DNA of 51,353 nt from Alphaproteobacteria bacterium. Lineage in GTDB: Bacteria > Pseudomonadota > Alphaproteobacteria > GCA-2731375. Positions 41,373 to 51,302 of the stretch are shown piece after piece. The stretch lies in assembly GCA_016776605.1 (NCBI GenBank), contig JADHTB010000026.1:1-51353 (forward strand). Reading direction: 5' to 3'. A program made the position numbers and the translations under genes. The notes below the pieces were generated by a model, which ran no database searches, was not told the DNA's origin, and saw only the letters and a list, made by a program, of their open reading frames with translations. Numbering within the stretch: the stretch's first letter is position 1; each line of letters begins with the position of its first letter.

Positions 41373-42404
41373 TCACGGCAGGGGCCAGATACCGGGCACC
41401 TGGGTCGCCAGCCAGTGACTTAGCGCGGCGTTGACCGCCACCGGTTTTTCCTGCGCCATCCAATGGCCGCTGTCGATCACCCGCGTCGTCAGGTTCTTGC
41501 AGCGATCGGCCATGGGCTTTGCCAATTCGGAATCGATACATTCGCAGGTGTAGTCATAACGCGCGGCGATGAACAGCACCGGCATTTCAAGAACGCCGTC
41601 ATTCTGGGCCGTCTTGGCATAGGCGGCGTTGGCGGCATGGTTCATATAATAAGAATCCGCGCCAAAAAAACCGGTTCGCATCATGGCCGCGGCATAGACG
41701 GATAAATCTTCCTCGGTGATGACAGCATCGTCGCGGGGCACATCAGGGGCGGTGTTTTCCGGACCAAACCAACCGCCCTGCTGGCGGACAAACGCCGTGC
41801 GCGAAGGCTTGCCGCGGCCCGTCGGACTGCCGCTGCGAAACAACGCCTTGGCGGTGTTATAGGGATTGGCCTCGAAGCCCGCCGTGGCGTGAGCGAAATT
41901 TTCCTCGTAAAAGCGCATATATTCCCATTGGCCGGCAGGGAACTCGTGCTCCGGATATACGGATCTATCGACAGCAGCGATCAAACCCTCCAACCCCTGT
42001 TCCAATGGGCCATAGGGCACGCAGAGGCTGGCCACCCCCCTAACGCGATCAGGATGATGCGAGGCGATGTTCCAGACCACCGGGCTGCCCCAGTCATGGC
42101 CGATCCAGACCGCGGCCTCGCGGCCCAGGGCGTCCAGCAACTCGATCATATCGGTGACGATTTCGGACTGGCCATAGTCTGCATGGCGCCCCGGTACGGA
42201 GGATCGGCCATAACCACGCATGTCCGGGGCCACGCAACGGAACCCCAGGGCGGCCAAGGCTGGCAACTGATGCCGCCAACTGATCGACAGTTCCGGCCAG
42301 CCGTGGACAAAAATCAACAACGGCCCATCCACCGGGCCGGCCGCCAGATAAAACGTCGTGTGCCGGTCAGTCTTGACCACATGTTCGGTGATGGCGGTTT
42401 GCAT
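41373..42404 (-). CDS. Alpha/beta hydrolase, epoxide-hydrolase-like
   Basis: The 343-residue protein has the oxyanion motif HGWPE (34-38), the nucleophile Asp104 in GHDWGS, and a late His in DSGHWMAQEKP. HGxP plus Asp nucleophile is the pattern of soluble epoxide hydrolases and related dehalogenases. The cap domain between about 130 and 230 is rich in aromatic residues. The start at 42404 is chosen for GGAGGGG 6 bp upstream. It ends 19 bp from the convergent regulator gene. Confidence 0.85.
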   Translation of the reverse strand: MQTAITEHVVKTDRHTTFYLAAGPVDGPLLIFVHGWPELSISWRHQLPALAALGFRCVAPDMRGYGRSSVPGRHADYGQSEIVTDMIELLDALGREAAVWIGHDWGSPVVWNIASHHPDRVRGVASLCVPYGPLEQGLEGLIAAVDRSVYPEHEFPAGQWEYMRFYEENFAHATAGFEANPYNTAKALFRSGSPTGRGKPSRTAFVRQQGGWFGPENTAPDVPRDDAVITEEDLSVYAAAMMRTGFFGADSYYMNHAANAAYAKTAQNDGVLEMPVLFIAARYDYTCECIDSELAKPMADRCKNLTTRVIDSGHWMAQEKPVAVNAALSHWLATQVPGIWPLP

Positions 42405-42523
42405 GGATATCCCCTCCCGTCCACTGAGAATGCCTGGACAAGCAACTACAGTGGCAAGCCAATAGGGCATGATGTTATACCAAGCCGTGCTGATAGAAAC
42501 CCTGTTCAGGAGGACTGAAGGCA

Positions 42524-44193
42524 ATGATCCCGCTAAAGCCATTGGCCAATCTGCCGACCCATGAAGTCACCAACATGCCGCCGCACCTGGGCGATCAGGA
42601 TTTGTGGCTGACCGATGCGGCCTTGCGCGAGGGCGTGGCGCGGGAGGGCGGCGGCTGGGCCGGGGACAAACTGGCGGCATTCGGTAAAATCGCGGGTGCC
42701 GTGGAGATCTTTGAAAAAGCCGACCAGGCCAACAGGCACAGCCCGGAACTCAAGGCTTTTGACCGCAATGGCATGCGCATCAACCAGGCCGAATTCCATC
42801 CCGCCTATCACGATCTGATGGCCGTGGCGATTGAGAACGAGGTGCCCAACTTCGCCTGGAACCACCCCGAGCCGGGCGCCCAGGTGGCCCACGCGGCGCT
42901 TACCTATATGTTCAATCAGCCGGAGGGCGGCGTGCTGTGCCCCATGGCGATGACCTATGCCGTGGTGCCGGCTCTACGCACCACGCCCAGCATCGGCGAC
43001 GAGTGGATCCCCAGGTTGCTGTCAACTTCATACGATCCCCGCGACATCCCCGCGGGGAAAAAACCGGCGCCACCATGGGCATGTTCATGACCGAGAAACA
43101 GGGCGGCTCCGACGTGCGCACCAATACGACGCGGGCCGTGGTTGCTGGCGAGACCAGCGGCCAGGGCGCCGAATACCGCTTGTCAGGGCACAAGTTTTTT
43201 TGCTCCGCGCCCATGTCGGATGCCTTCCTGACCCTGGCCTACACCGATGTGGGCCTGTCCTGTTTCCTGGTGCCGCGTTGGACGCCGGACGGCGAGCGTA
43301 ACAACCTCTTCATCCAACGCCTCAAGGATAAACTGGGCAACCGCTCCAACGCCTCATCGGAAATGGAACTGCAGGGCACCTGGGGCGTCATGGTTGGCGA
43401 GGAAGGCCGGGGCGTACGTACGATCCTGGATATGGTGCAGGGTACGCGCTTTTACTGCTGCTTCTCGTCCGCCGCCCTGATGCGCCAGGGCCTGGTTCAG
43501 GCCTTGCACCACACCACGCACCGGGCGGCGTTCCAAAAGAAGCTGATCCAACAGCCCTTGATGCGGAACGTGCTGGCCGATCTGGCGGTGGAGTCCGAGG
43601 CAGCCCTGGCCCTGACCCTGCGCATCGGCCGCGCCATGGATCAAGGGCCGGCGGACGAGGGCGCCGCCGCCCTGGCCCGCATCGCCACGGCGGTGGGCAA
43701 ATACTGGATCTGCAAGCGCACGCCGGGACACACCTACGAGGCCATGGAATGCCACGGCGGGCCAGGTTACATAGAGGACTCGATCATGCCCCGGCTTTAC
43801 CGCGAAGCGCCGGTCAACAGCATCTGGGAAGGTTCGGGCAACGTCATGTGCCTGGACGTCTTGCGCGCCATGTTCCGGGAAAAAGCCGCCGTGCCCGCCT
43901 TGCTAGCTGAACTGGACGCCGCGCGAGGGGGAAATGCGCGGCTGGACGCCGCCACCGATGCGCTGAAGGACGAACTCAACGACCCGGAAAACCTGGAACT
44001 CCGCGCCAGGGGCATCACGGAAATGCTGGCCACGGCGCTTCAAGGGGCGTTGTTGGTGCAACATGCGCCTGCCGCCGTGGGGGACGCCTTTTGCGCTTCG
44101 CGCCTGGGCTCCCGCTGGATGGGCGCCTACGGAACGCTGCCCGCCGGGGTGGATTTCGACGCCATCATCGACCGGGCATCGCCCGCCGCATAG
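42524..44193 (+). pseudogene. AidB-like acyl-CoA dehydrogenase interrupted by one frameshift
   Basis: Two frames together give one AidB-like acyl-CoA dehydrogenase. The first runs from 42524 (ending SYDPRDIPAG...) to a stop at 43090. The second continues the same protein from about 43057 (EKTGATMGMFMTEKQGGSDVR) to 44193. The junction is a G4A6 run (43054-43063). One missing base, or slippage on A6, joins the frames into about 555 residues. The C-terminal part keeps the HGGPGYIEDS and REAPVNSIWEGSGN motifs. The rest of the gene shows no other damage, so a sequencing error, a recent mutation or transcriptional/ribosomal slippage are all possible. Substrate unknown. Confidence 0.85.
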
Positions 44194-44230
44194 CATTGCC
44201 CCCGCCGGATGGCGGTTTTTATGGCGGTTT

Positions 44231-44965
44231 CTATGGCTGGGGCACTGGCTCGGACGGGGCCTGGGCCAGCAGGCTCAGAACTTCGTCGGTTTGGCGGACG
44301 AAGCCATAGGCGCCTTGCAACGACAGGGTGGTGGCGTCCTGCATTTCCTGGGAATAGGTGGCGGAGGCATCATCTACCAAAATCACCCGGTACCCTCGGT
44401 CCGTGCCGTCGCGCATGGTGGTCTCGACACAACGATTGGTGACCACCCCGCCCAGCACCAGGGTCTTGATGCCAAGGTTGCGCAAGGTGGCGTCCAAACC
44501 GGTGGAGGCAAAGGCACCAAAGGTGGTTTTGTTGATCACCACCTCGTCCTCGTTGGGTTCCAGGGCCTCGACCATGCGGGCCCACGGGTCTGTCCGGGCC
44601 GGCAGGGCCGTCTCGCCGATGCCGGCGCGGGCCTCATCGTTCATACGCTTGAAGGCCGGGGCCCAGTCGCTGCCATCGGCGCATTCCGAGGCGACCGTGG
44701 TGAAAATCACCCGTTGTTTGCGGCCCCGGAAAAAATCCAACAGCCGCGCCAGATTGGGTTCGACCATGGCTTTCGAACGCGCTTGAAAATAGTCGCCCAG
44801 CCCGGATGCCCGCCGGTCCAGCATGCGGGAAAAAGGCGACTGTGGATTTACGAAGTATTCCTGCATATCGATGATCAGCAGGGCGGTGCTCGCCAGATCA
44901 ATTTCAATGGGCGCGGCGTTCAGCTTGCTCTGCGCCGCGACAAATCTTTCATGGGCCGTGGTCAT
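44231..44965 (-). CDS. Isochorismatase-like cysteine hydrolase
   Basis: The 244-residue protein has the catalytic triad of the cysteine-hydrolase superfamily: Asp33 in LIIDMQ, Lys146 in INKTTFGAF, and Cys179 in TNRCVETT. The family includes isochorismatase, nicotinamidase, N-carbamoyl-amino-acid and ureide hydrolases. The substrate is not evident. The start at 44965 has GGAGGGG about 5 bp upstream; in-frame sequence before it has no similarity. Beside an N-acyl-D-amino-acid deacylase, an amide or carbamoyl substrate is likely. Confidence 0.87.
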   Translation of the reverse strand: MTTAHERFVAAQSKLNAAPIEIDLASTALLIIDMQEYFVNPQSPFSRMLDRRASGLGDYFQARSKAMVEPNLARLLDFFRGRKQRVIFTTVASECADGSDWAPAFKRMNDEARAGIGETALPARTDPWARMVEALEPNEDEVVINKTTFGAFASTGLDATLRNLGIKTLVLGGVVTNRCVETTMRDGTDRGYRVILVDDASATYSQEMQDATTLSLQGAYGFVRQTDEVLSLLAQAPSEPVPQP

Positions 44966-45182
44966 ATATCCCCTCCAACGCGTGTCATTCACCAACGATG
45001 CCGGGCGACTATAGCGCAGGGGCGCATTATGACCAAAACCCGGAAGGGCACCGGGAGACCTCCAAGAGACCCAGGCGAGAAAGGCCATTACATTGGTGGT
45101 ATGATTTGGGCATAATCATCATGCAGTGGACGCGTTCGACGACGATGAAGCGCCTGTTAACCGGCGCGAATGGGGGTTTGTC

Positions 45183-46907
45183 ATGGCTTTGGATCTGGTA
45201 ATCAAGAACGGCACGGTTGTCGATGGTTCCGGTATGGCGCGCTACCGCGCCGATGTCGGCGTCAAGGACGGATGCATCGTTGAAATCGGCCGCATCCGCG
45301 ACGGCGCGGCGCAAACGATTGACGCCGAGGGGATGATCGTCTCGCCGGGCTTTATCGACGGCCACACCCATATGGATGCGCAGGTTACCTGGGACCCCTT
45401 GGGCAGCTGTTCATGCTGGCACGGCGTTACTTCGGTGATAATGGGCAATTGCGGCTTTGCCCTGGCACCTTGCAAGCCCGAGGACCGGGAATGGTACGCC
45501 CGCTGCCTGGAAGCGGTCGAGGATATTCCGGCCGCGGCCATCATGGCCGGTGTCAATTGGGATTGGGAAACCTTCCCGGAATATCTTGGCGCCGTCGAAC
45601 GCGCGCCAAAGGCGCTCAACCATGGCTCCTACATCGGTCATTCCGCGCTGCGCATGTATGCCATGGGCGAGCGGGCGCTGGACGAAAGCGCGACCGAGGC
45701 CGATATCGAAACAATGTCGCGGGCCGTGGCGGAGGCTATTCGCGCCGGAGCCATGGGATTTTCGACCTCGCGCTCGCCCACCCACGTAACCCCCGCGGAC
45801 AAGCCCGTGGCCAGCCGGATCGGCTCGTGGGAGGAGATCGACCGCCTTGTCGCCGTGATGACCGAATTGAACGCCGGCATTTTTCAGGTCGCCCCGGATG
45901 TCACCAGCGGTGCGGCACAGGAGGAATTTTTTGCGCAATTGCAGCGGATCGCACTGCAAAGCGGCCGCCCCGTCATGTTCGGCACCATCGCCTCGCGCCA
46001 GGGCAAGGAGCCAAAGCCGTGGCAGTTCCATACAGACTATCTGGACAGCACCGTAGCCCAGGGCGGGCGTATGTATGGGCAGGCGACAACCCGTTCCATC
46101 AATGCCATCTTCTCTCTTAAATCAAATCTTCCGTTCGACTTTCTGCCGGCATGGAAGGTGGTCCGCGCACTGCCGCTGGCAGAGCAAAAGCGCCGCCTGG
46201 CCGATCCCGATACGCGCCGCCAGCTGATCGCGGAAGAAGCCGAAATGAAGCCGAAAGGATTCGAGTTTCAGGGCGGCGGCGCGGCGACAACCAACCCGTT
46301 GCGGCCCGATTATGCCTCTCTGCTGGTGATGCGCGGTGTCGATTGGGATGACCCGACGGTCGCGGAGCTGGCCCGCGCCAGCAATAAGAACCCGGTCGAG
46401 ACCATGATCGACCTGATGTTGGAAAACGAAAATCAGATCTTTGTCCAGCCGCTGGTCAACGAAAACCCGGAAGATGTGCTTGGCCTGCTCAAGCATCCGC
46501 GTACGCTTGCCACCTTTTCCGATTCCGGCGCCCATGTGTGCCAGGAAATGGGCTCCTCGCTGCCCACCCATCTGTTGAATTACTGGGTTCGCATCCGCCA
46601 GGCCTTCACCCTGGAGGAAGCCGTGCGCATGCTGACCTTTGACAATGCATCGGCCTGGGAATTATCCGGCCGGGGCCTAATCCGGGCCGGTTATGCCGCC
46701 GATCTGGTGATCTTTGACGAGAACGGGATCAAACCGGGCATGCCGACCGTCATGTCGGACCTGCCCGGCGGCGCCCGGCGGCTGGTGCAGAAGGCCGATG
46801 GCATTGCCGCCACCGTGGTGAACGGCGCCATCACCTTCGAACATGGCGAGGCCACGGGCAACTACGCCGGTCAGTTGCTAAAGGGCCCGTTCGCCGCCAG
46901 GCCATAA
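45183..46907 (+). CDS. N-acyl-D-amino-acid deacylase-like amidohydrolase
   Basis: The 574-residue protein is an amidohydrolase of the D-aminoacylase group. The metal motif is HTHMD (61-65). Cys90 in GNCGFALAP is the metal-bridging Cys of this subgroup. The late SDSGAHVC carries a further conserved Asp. It ends with the urease-like beta-sandwich (AADLVIFDENG). It would hydrolyse an N-acyl or cyclic amide bond. The start at 45183 places the beta strand LDLVIKNGTVVDG at the N-terminus as in the family; a longer in-frame start at 45126 is less likely. Confidence 0.87.
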   Translation: MALDLVIKNGTVVDGSGMARYRADVGVKDGCIVEIGRIRDGAAQTIDAEGMIVSPGFIDGHTHMDAQVTWDPLGSCSCWHGVTSVIMGNCGFALAPCKPEDREWYARCLEAVEDIPAAAIMAGVNWDWETFPEYLGAVERAPKALNHGSYIGHSALRMYAMGERALDESATEADIETMSRAVAEAIRAGAMGFSTSRSPTHVTPADKPVASRIGSWEEIDRLVAVMTELNAGIFQVAPDVTSGAAQEEFFAQLQRIALQSGRPVMFGTIASRQGKEPKPWQFHTDYLDSTVAQGGRMYGQATTRSINAIFSLKSNLPFDFLPAWKVVRALPLAEQKRRLADPDTRRQLIAEEAEMKPKGFEFQGGGAATTNPLRPDYASLLVMRGVDWDDPTVAELARASNKNPVETMIDLMLENENQIFVQPLVNENPEDVLGLLKHPRTLATFSDSGAHVCQEMGSSLPTHLLNYWVRIRQAFTLEEAVRMLTFDNASAWELSGRGLIRAGYAADLVIFDENGIKPGMPTVMSDLPGGARRLVQKADGIAATVVNGAITFEHGEATGNYAGQLLKGPFAARP

Positions 46908-47021
46908 CACTGGGACGAAAAAAATTCGCTTGAGCAGCCCAAGGCTAATTTGATAAACGGAGACGGCAACGGGGGCGGTATGGACCAACCTCAATTTCCA
47001 AGAACTGGCATTTAAATAAAA

Positions 47022-47516
47022 ATGGCTACAAAACCCACGACTAAGACGGACACAAAGACAAAAAAGGCCGAAAGCGCGACGCCGAAGCCGGAAGCGGTGA
47101 AAGCTGACAGCTCGACAGCCGAGGCGCCGGCGGCAACCAGTGACGCGGATAGCGGCAGTAGTGACGGCGGCAGTAGCGAAGGCGGCAGTAGCGGTGGCAA
47201 GAAATCCTCGGCGCCCAGTCGTCCGATCAGCTATTTCTCCAGCGTGTCGACCGACGATTATCGCGCGGGCTGGGATGATATTTTTAGATCGGGCGGGAAA
47301 ACGTCAACCCGCAAGCCAGTAAAATCGGCAGCGAAACGAAATAGTAAATTGCCGGCGAACATAACCCTGGACGCCGACGATCTTGATGCCGCGACCCGCG
47401 AACAGTTGGAAGCCGTGTTTCGCCAGCATGCGAAGAAACAACGCCTGAACTACGACAAGCTAGCCAAAAACGGGCAGGTCAGCTGGCAGATATCCTGCCG
47501 CATTTCCAACTCCTGA
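47022..47516 (+). CDS. Hypothetical low-complexity protein
   Basis: The 164-residue protein has a disordered N-terminal half rich in Lys, Thr, Ala, Ser and Gly, including SDGGSS/EGGSSGG repeats (about 45-60). A more ordered C-terminal part (about 68-155) begins RPISYFSSVSTDDYRAGWDD and has a helical DLDAATREQLEAVFRQHAKK stretch. No known domain is recognised. The ribosome binding site is poor. A 114-bp gap with no clear signals separates it from the amidohydrolase. It is plausibly a real gene because the C-terminal part looks folded and charged. Confidence 0.6.
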   Translation: MATKPTTKTDTKTKKAESATPKPEAVKADSSTAEAPAATSDADSGSSDGGSSEGGSSGGKKSSAPSRPISYFSSVSTDDYRAGWDDIFRSGGKTSTRKPVKSAAKRNSKLPANITLDADDLDAATREQLEAVFRQHAKKQRLNYDKLAKNGQVSWQISCRISNS

Positions 47517-47549
47517 GCGCCAGAGCACCCGCGATTGGGTTGAAACCCG

Positions 47550-48008
47550 TCAGACCTGTTTGAAACAAAAATCGCAATGGCTATCGCCGGCCATGATGGT
47601 CCGGGTTCTTTCCAGGCTCAGGTCCGGACCCACCGCCGCCGTCATGGGCGGATCGATGCCGCACACCAGCATGGCGCCAAACGCCGCTTCGCCGAGGTCT
47701 TGAAAATATTCGGCATACTTGCAGCCGCGAATATTCACCGATAGTTCGTTCGCCGTATGTGCGACGGGTTCAAGCACCAGAGCCTCGTCCGCCATGAACA
47801 TACGAAAGGCGGATTGCATTTTCTCCAGCGAGGTGCCCTCCCCCTGGGCGCCGATCTCCGCGCCCAGCGCGGTGGCGAATTCGTCGACAGCCGCGCGCAA
47901 CAACGCGCCGGCCCGCTCCTCGCCGATCTCCACTTTAAGAAGACGAAACAGCGGCAACAGAATTTCAGCCTGAATCTTGGCTCGTTCCAGGTATGGCATT
48001 TGCTTCAT
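47550..48008 (-). CDS. L-2-amino-thiazoline-4-carboxylate hydrolase family protein
   Basis: The 152-residue protein ends with RTRTIMAGDSHCDFCFK, which resembles the RTxTIxxGxxxCDFR tail of the ATC hydrolase family (PF14196). It also has conserved-type Cys in IRGCKYAEYFQ. Family founders hydrolyse L-ATC toward cysteine, but most members are uncharacterised and some sit in unrelated pathways. The final Cys pair (CDFC) differs from the usual CDFR. GGGGAG lies 8 bp before the ATG. A role in sulfur amino acid metabolism is only suggestive here. Confidence 0.75.
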   Translation of the reverse strand: MKQMPYLERAKIQAEILLPLFRLLKVEIGEERAGALLRAAVDEFATALGAEIGAQGEGTSLEKMQSAFRMFMADEALVLEPVAHTANELSVNIRGCKYAEYFQDLGEAAFGAMLVCGIDPPMTAAVGPDLSLERTRTIMAGDSHCDFCFKQV

Positions 48009-48140
48009 TGATTTATCTCCCCGCCGGCATTTTCCAGATCACATCCAAACACTGAAGATCCGCGCCGTCCACAAAAAGCGGGGTTTGTTCCTGCCGCAAA
48101 AACGTTAGGATTGGCGCATTCTTAGCGTAAGGGAACGGAC

Positions 48141-49730
48141 ATGAGTAACAACCCGCATCAGATGCGTTTGACCCATATGGTGCAGCGCGGGGCACAGGTG
48201 AACGGCCGGCGCGTGGTCTCTGATTTCGCCGGGCGGCGGCATAGCTGGGCGCAGTTCGCGGACCGGGTGGCGCGGCTGGCCCGGGGCCTGGGCGATCTGG
48301 GCGTGAAAGAGGGCGACCGGGTGGCGATCCTGGCGCTGAATTCCGACCGTTATCTGGAATTTTTCTTTGCCGTGCCCTGGGCCGGCGCCGTCTTCGTGCC
48401 GGTCAACACCCGCCTGGCGCCGCCGGAAATAGCCTATTGGCTGAACGATTCCGGCAGCCAGGTGCTGTTTGTCGACGATACCTTTGTCCCGGCCCTGGCC
48501 GCGCTGGAGGGCAAGTTGGAAAGCATCCGTCAGGTGATCTATCTAGGCGATGGGCCGGCACCGGCGGGCACCCGTCCTTATGAAAGCCTGATCGAGGGCC
48601 AGACGCCAATGCCCGACGCGGGCCGGGGCGGCGACGATCTGGCGGGGCTGTTTTATACTGGCGGCACCACCGGCGTCTCCAAGGGCGTGATGTTGAGCCA
48701 TACCAATCTGGTCGTGAACGCCCTGAACATTACGCCGTTTCTGCATTTCGACCCCTGGACAAACTGGCTGCACGCAGCCCCCATGTTCCATCTGGCCGAC
48801 GGCGCCGGCGCCTTTGCCGTGGCCATGGCCGGGGGCAGCCATTGCTTCATTCCCGGTTTTGAGCCGGTGGCGGCCATGGCGGCGATCCAGCAGCACCGCC
48901 CCAGCCACTGCGTCATGGTGCCGACCATGGTCAGCATGGTGATCAACCACCCAAACGTGGGCGATTACGACCTGTCGTCGTTGCGGACAGTGCTGTATGG
49001 CGCATCGCCCATGCCCAGGGCGGTGATCGAACGGGCCGTGCAATTGATGCCCGGCATCAGTTTCGTCCACGGCTATGGTCAAACGGAATCCGCGCCCTTC
49101 CTGACCGCCCTGGACCCGAGGCATTTGGACGAGCCCGGCGCGCCCGAGGAACGGCGCAATTCCATCGGCCATTCCGGCCCGGCCATTGAAGTCCGGGTGC
49201 TGGATGAGACCGACAGGGAGGTCCCCGCCGGCACCGTGGGCGAGATCTGCGCCCGTGGCATGAACGTCATGCAGGGTTATTGGCGGAAACCGGAATTAAC
49301 GGCGGAAACCCTGCGCAACGGCTGGCTGCACACCGGCGACGGCGGCTATATGGATGATGACGGCTTTTTGTATATCGTCGACCGGGTCAAGGACATGATC
49401 ATCTCGGGCGGCGAAAACGTCTATTCGGCGGAAGTGGAAAACGCCATTCATCAATATCCCGGCGTGATCGAATGCGCCGTGATCGGTATTCCGCACGAAA
49501 AATGGGGCGAACAGGTCCACGCCATCGTGCGCCTGAACGATCAAGATGCCGTCGGCGCGGCCAACGAGGCAGACTTAATCGCCTTTTGCCACGAGCTGAT
49601 CGCCAATTACAAATGCCCCCGCAGCGTCGAATTCGTCGCCGCCCCCCTGCCGCTTTCGGGCGCCGGCAAAATCCTCAAAACCGATTTGCGCAAGCCCTAT
49701 TGGGACGGCCACGACAAGGCAGTAAACTAG
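48141..49730 (+). CDS. Acyl-CoA ligase (ANL family)
   Basis: The 529-residue protein has YTGGTTGVSKGVMLSH (about 173-188), the HTGDGGYMDDDGFLYIVDRVKD region, ISGGENVYSAEVE and the C-terminal SGAGKILKTDL with the catalytic Lys. It is a normal-length fatty or aryl acid CoA synthetase. AAGGGAACGG lies before the ATG. Its 3' end overlaps the convergent SnoaL-like gene by 4 bp. Acid specificity unknown. Confidence 0.9.
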   Translation: MSNNPHQMRLTHMVQRGAQVNGRRVVSDFAGRRHSWAQFADRVARLARGLGDLGVKEGDRVAILALNSDRYLEFFFAVPWAGAVFVPVNTRLAPPEIAYWLNDSGSQVLFVDDTFVPALAALEGKLESIRQVIYLGDGPAPAGTRPYESLIEGQTPMPDAGRGGDDLAGLFYTGGTTGVSKGVMLSHTNLVVNALNITPFLHFDPWTNWLHAAPMFHLADGAGAFAVAMAGGSHCFIPGFEPVAAMAAIQQHRPSHCVMVPTMVSMVINHPNVGDYDLSSLRTVLYGASPMPRAVIERAVQLMPGISFVHGYGQTESAPFLTALDPRHLDEPGAPEERRNSIGHSGPAIEVRVLDETDREVPAGTVGEICARGMNVMQGYWRKPELTAETLRNGWLHTGDGGYMDDDGFLYIVDRVKDMIISGGENVYSAEVENAIHQYPGVIECAVIGIPHEKWGEQVHAIVRLNDQDAVGAANEADLIAFCHELIANYKCPRSVEFVAAPLPLSGAGKILKTDLRKPYWDGHDKAVN

Positions 49731-50212
49731 CGCGGATCCAAATAGTGCATTTTATCGCCGGTCCAGCCGACGCCGGCGGGCACGGTGTAGTAGAAGGTTG
49801 CGATCATCTCGCTGAAACGCCAGACGCCGTCGATGCGTTGGTAGCGGTCGTCGTAGCGGCCACTGACCAGATAGGAGACGCCGAAGCGGCCATAGCGGGC
49901 CTCCAGATACGAGACGCCGTTGCCCGTATCCCCCGCGACCGCGATCTGGTGGCTATGGATATATTGTTTGATGAAAAAGCGCTCGCGCTCGCCCATGCCG
50001 CGAAAACCGGCATCGACCGCGCCCCGGCCCTCGTATCGGGCCAGATAGCCCAGTTCGACCACCGCATCGTCAGTGAACAGATCGGCGATCTGATCATAGC
50101 GGCCATCGTTGATACAGCCGTGGTAGCTATCGCGCAGGGCGCGGATGGCGTCCTTGTCTTCCAGTAGACCCAGGCGGGCCTCCAGCGCGGCGATGCGGTC
50201 CGTATCGGTCAT
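49727..50212 (-). CDS. SnoaL-like / NTF2-like protein
   Basis: The 161-residue protein fits the SnoaL-like cone fold (NTF2 superfamily): an N-terminal helix (DTDRIAALEARLGLLEDKDAIRALRDSY), the DGRYDQIADLFTDDAVVEL stretch and a curved sheet. Many members are hydroxylating-dioxygenase small-subunit-like or isomerases. An Asp and a His (about 39-100) may form a polar pocket. AGGAGG precedes the start. It is 10 bp downstream of the LLM oxidoreductase and probably co-transcribed with it. Confidence 0.82.
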   Translation of the reverse strand: MTDTDRIAALEARLGLLEDKDAIRALRDSYHGCINDGRYDQIADLFTDDAVVELGYLARYEGRGAVDAGFRGMGERERFFIKQYIHSHQIAVAGDTGNGVSYLEARYGRFGVSYLVSGRYDDRYQRIDGVWRFSEMIATFYYTVPAGVGWTGDKMHYLDPR

Positions 50213-50222
50213 GGCGGCCTCC

Positions 50223-51245
50223 TTAGTCCAGGATCAATTCGGCGTAGGTTTCCAAGTCCGCGTCGGTCTTGGGCCAGACCAAAAGAGAGGTCACGGCGCT
50301 GTCTTCCCAGGCCGCCAGGCGTTGTTTGATGCGGTCTTTCGGCCCCACCAGGGCGATGTCGTCCACCAGTTCGTCGGGCACGGCGGCGACGGCTTCGGCC
50401 TTTTTGCCGTCCAGATACAGATCCTGAATTTTCGCCGCCGCCTCGCCATAACCCAGGCGCACCACCAGTTCATTGTGAAAATTGCGGTCCTTGGCGCCCA
50501 TGCCGCCCACGTAAAGCGCCAGATCCTTTTTCACTTCCAGGCGCCCGGCTTCCAGATCGTCGGTGATGTGCAGTTTCATGGGATACATGATTTCAAAACC
50601 ATCCGGCCGTCCGGCGATGGCCTCCGCATAGACCGCCTCGCGCTCCGGCGAATAATACAGGGGGAACCAGCCGTCGCAGATTTCCGCCGCCATGGCGACG
50701 TTTTTCGGCCCTTCCGCACCCAAAAAGATCGGAATATTGGAGCGCAGGGGATGGGTAATCGGCTTCAACGGCTTGCCCAGGCCCCAGGAGCCGGGGGCAT
50801 CCGCCGGATAGGGAATGGTGTAATGGGGGCCGGCGCTCCGCACCGGGTCTTCGCGTGCCAGCACCTGGCGGACGATGTCGATATATTCCCTGGTCCGCGC
50901 CAATGGCTTGGCAAAGGGCTGGCCATACCAGCCTTCCACCACCTGGGGCCCGGACACGCCCAGCCCGAGGATCAGCCGCCCGTTGGAAAGATGATCCAGG
51001 GTCAGGGCATGCATGGCCGTGGCGGTGGGTGTGCGGGCCGAGATTTGCACGATGGCGGTGCCCAGCTTGATGGTCTTGGTATGGGCGCCCACCCAGGCCA
51101 GCGGCGTCAGGGCATCGGAGCCATAGGCCTCGGCGGTGAAAAACCCGTAATAGCCCAAGGCCTCCGCCCGCTTGGCCAGATCGATCAACCCCTGTGGCGG
51201 CTGTGCGCCCCAATAGCCGGTCATCAAACCCAATTTCAACGCCAT
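50223..51245 (-). CDS. LLM class flavin-dependent oxidoreductase
   Basis: The 340-residue protein has the luciferase-like TIM-barrel pattern: KLGLMTGYWGAQ, DLAKRAEALGYYGFFTAEAYGSD, TIKLGTAIVQI, and HLSNGRLILGLGVSGPQVVEGWYG. This group uses F420 or FMN, and the sequence resembles members annotated as F420-dependent. Alphaproteobacteria can make F420, but no F420 gene is seen here. The start at 51245 has GGAG 6 bp upstream; the in-frame TTG at 51257 overlaps that site. Confidence 0.88.
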   Translation of the reverse strand: MALKLGLMTGYWGAQPPQGLIDLAKRAEALGYYGFFTAEAYGSDALTPLAWVGAHTKTIKLGTAIVQISARTPTATAMHALTLDHLSNGRLILGLGVSGPQVVEGWYGQPFAKPLARTREYIDIVRQVLAREDPVRSAGPHYTIPYPADAPGSWGLGKPLKPITHPLRSNIPIFLGAEGPKNVAMAAEICDGWFPLYYSPEREAVYAEAIAGRPDGFEIMYPMKLHITDDLEAGRLEVKKDLALYVGGMGAKDRNFHNELVVRLGYGEAAAKIQDLYLDGKKAEAVAAVPDELVDDIALVGPKDRIKQRLAAWEDSAVTSLLVWPKTDADLETYAELILD

Positions 51246-51302
51246 TTTGGTCTCCAATTTTCAAACCAGTTTGAAATTTTTCGAGGTGCCGGGCCACCCC
51301 CG

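Noticed and set aside
44063..45115. 350-residue plus-strand frame
   Set aside because: It overlaps both the acyl-CoA dehydrogenase end and the isochorismatase-like gene, whose catalytic motifs are clear. The frame looks like shadow sequence.
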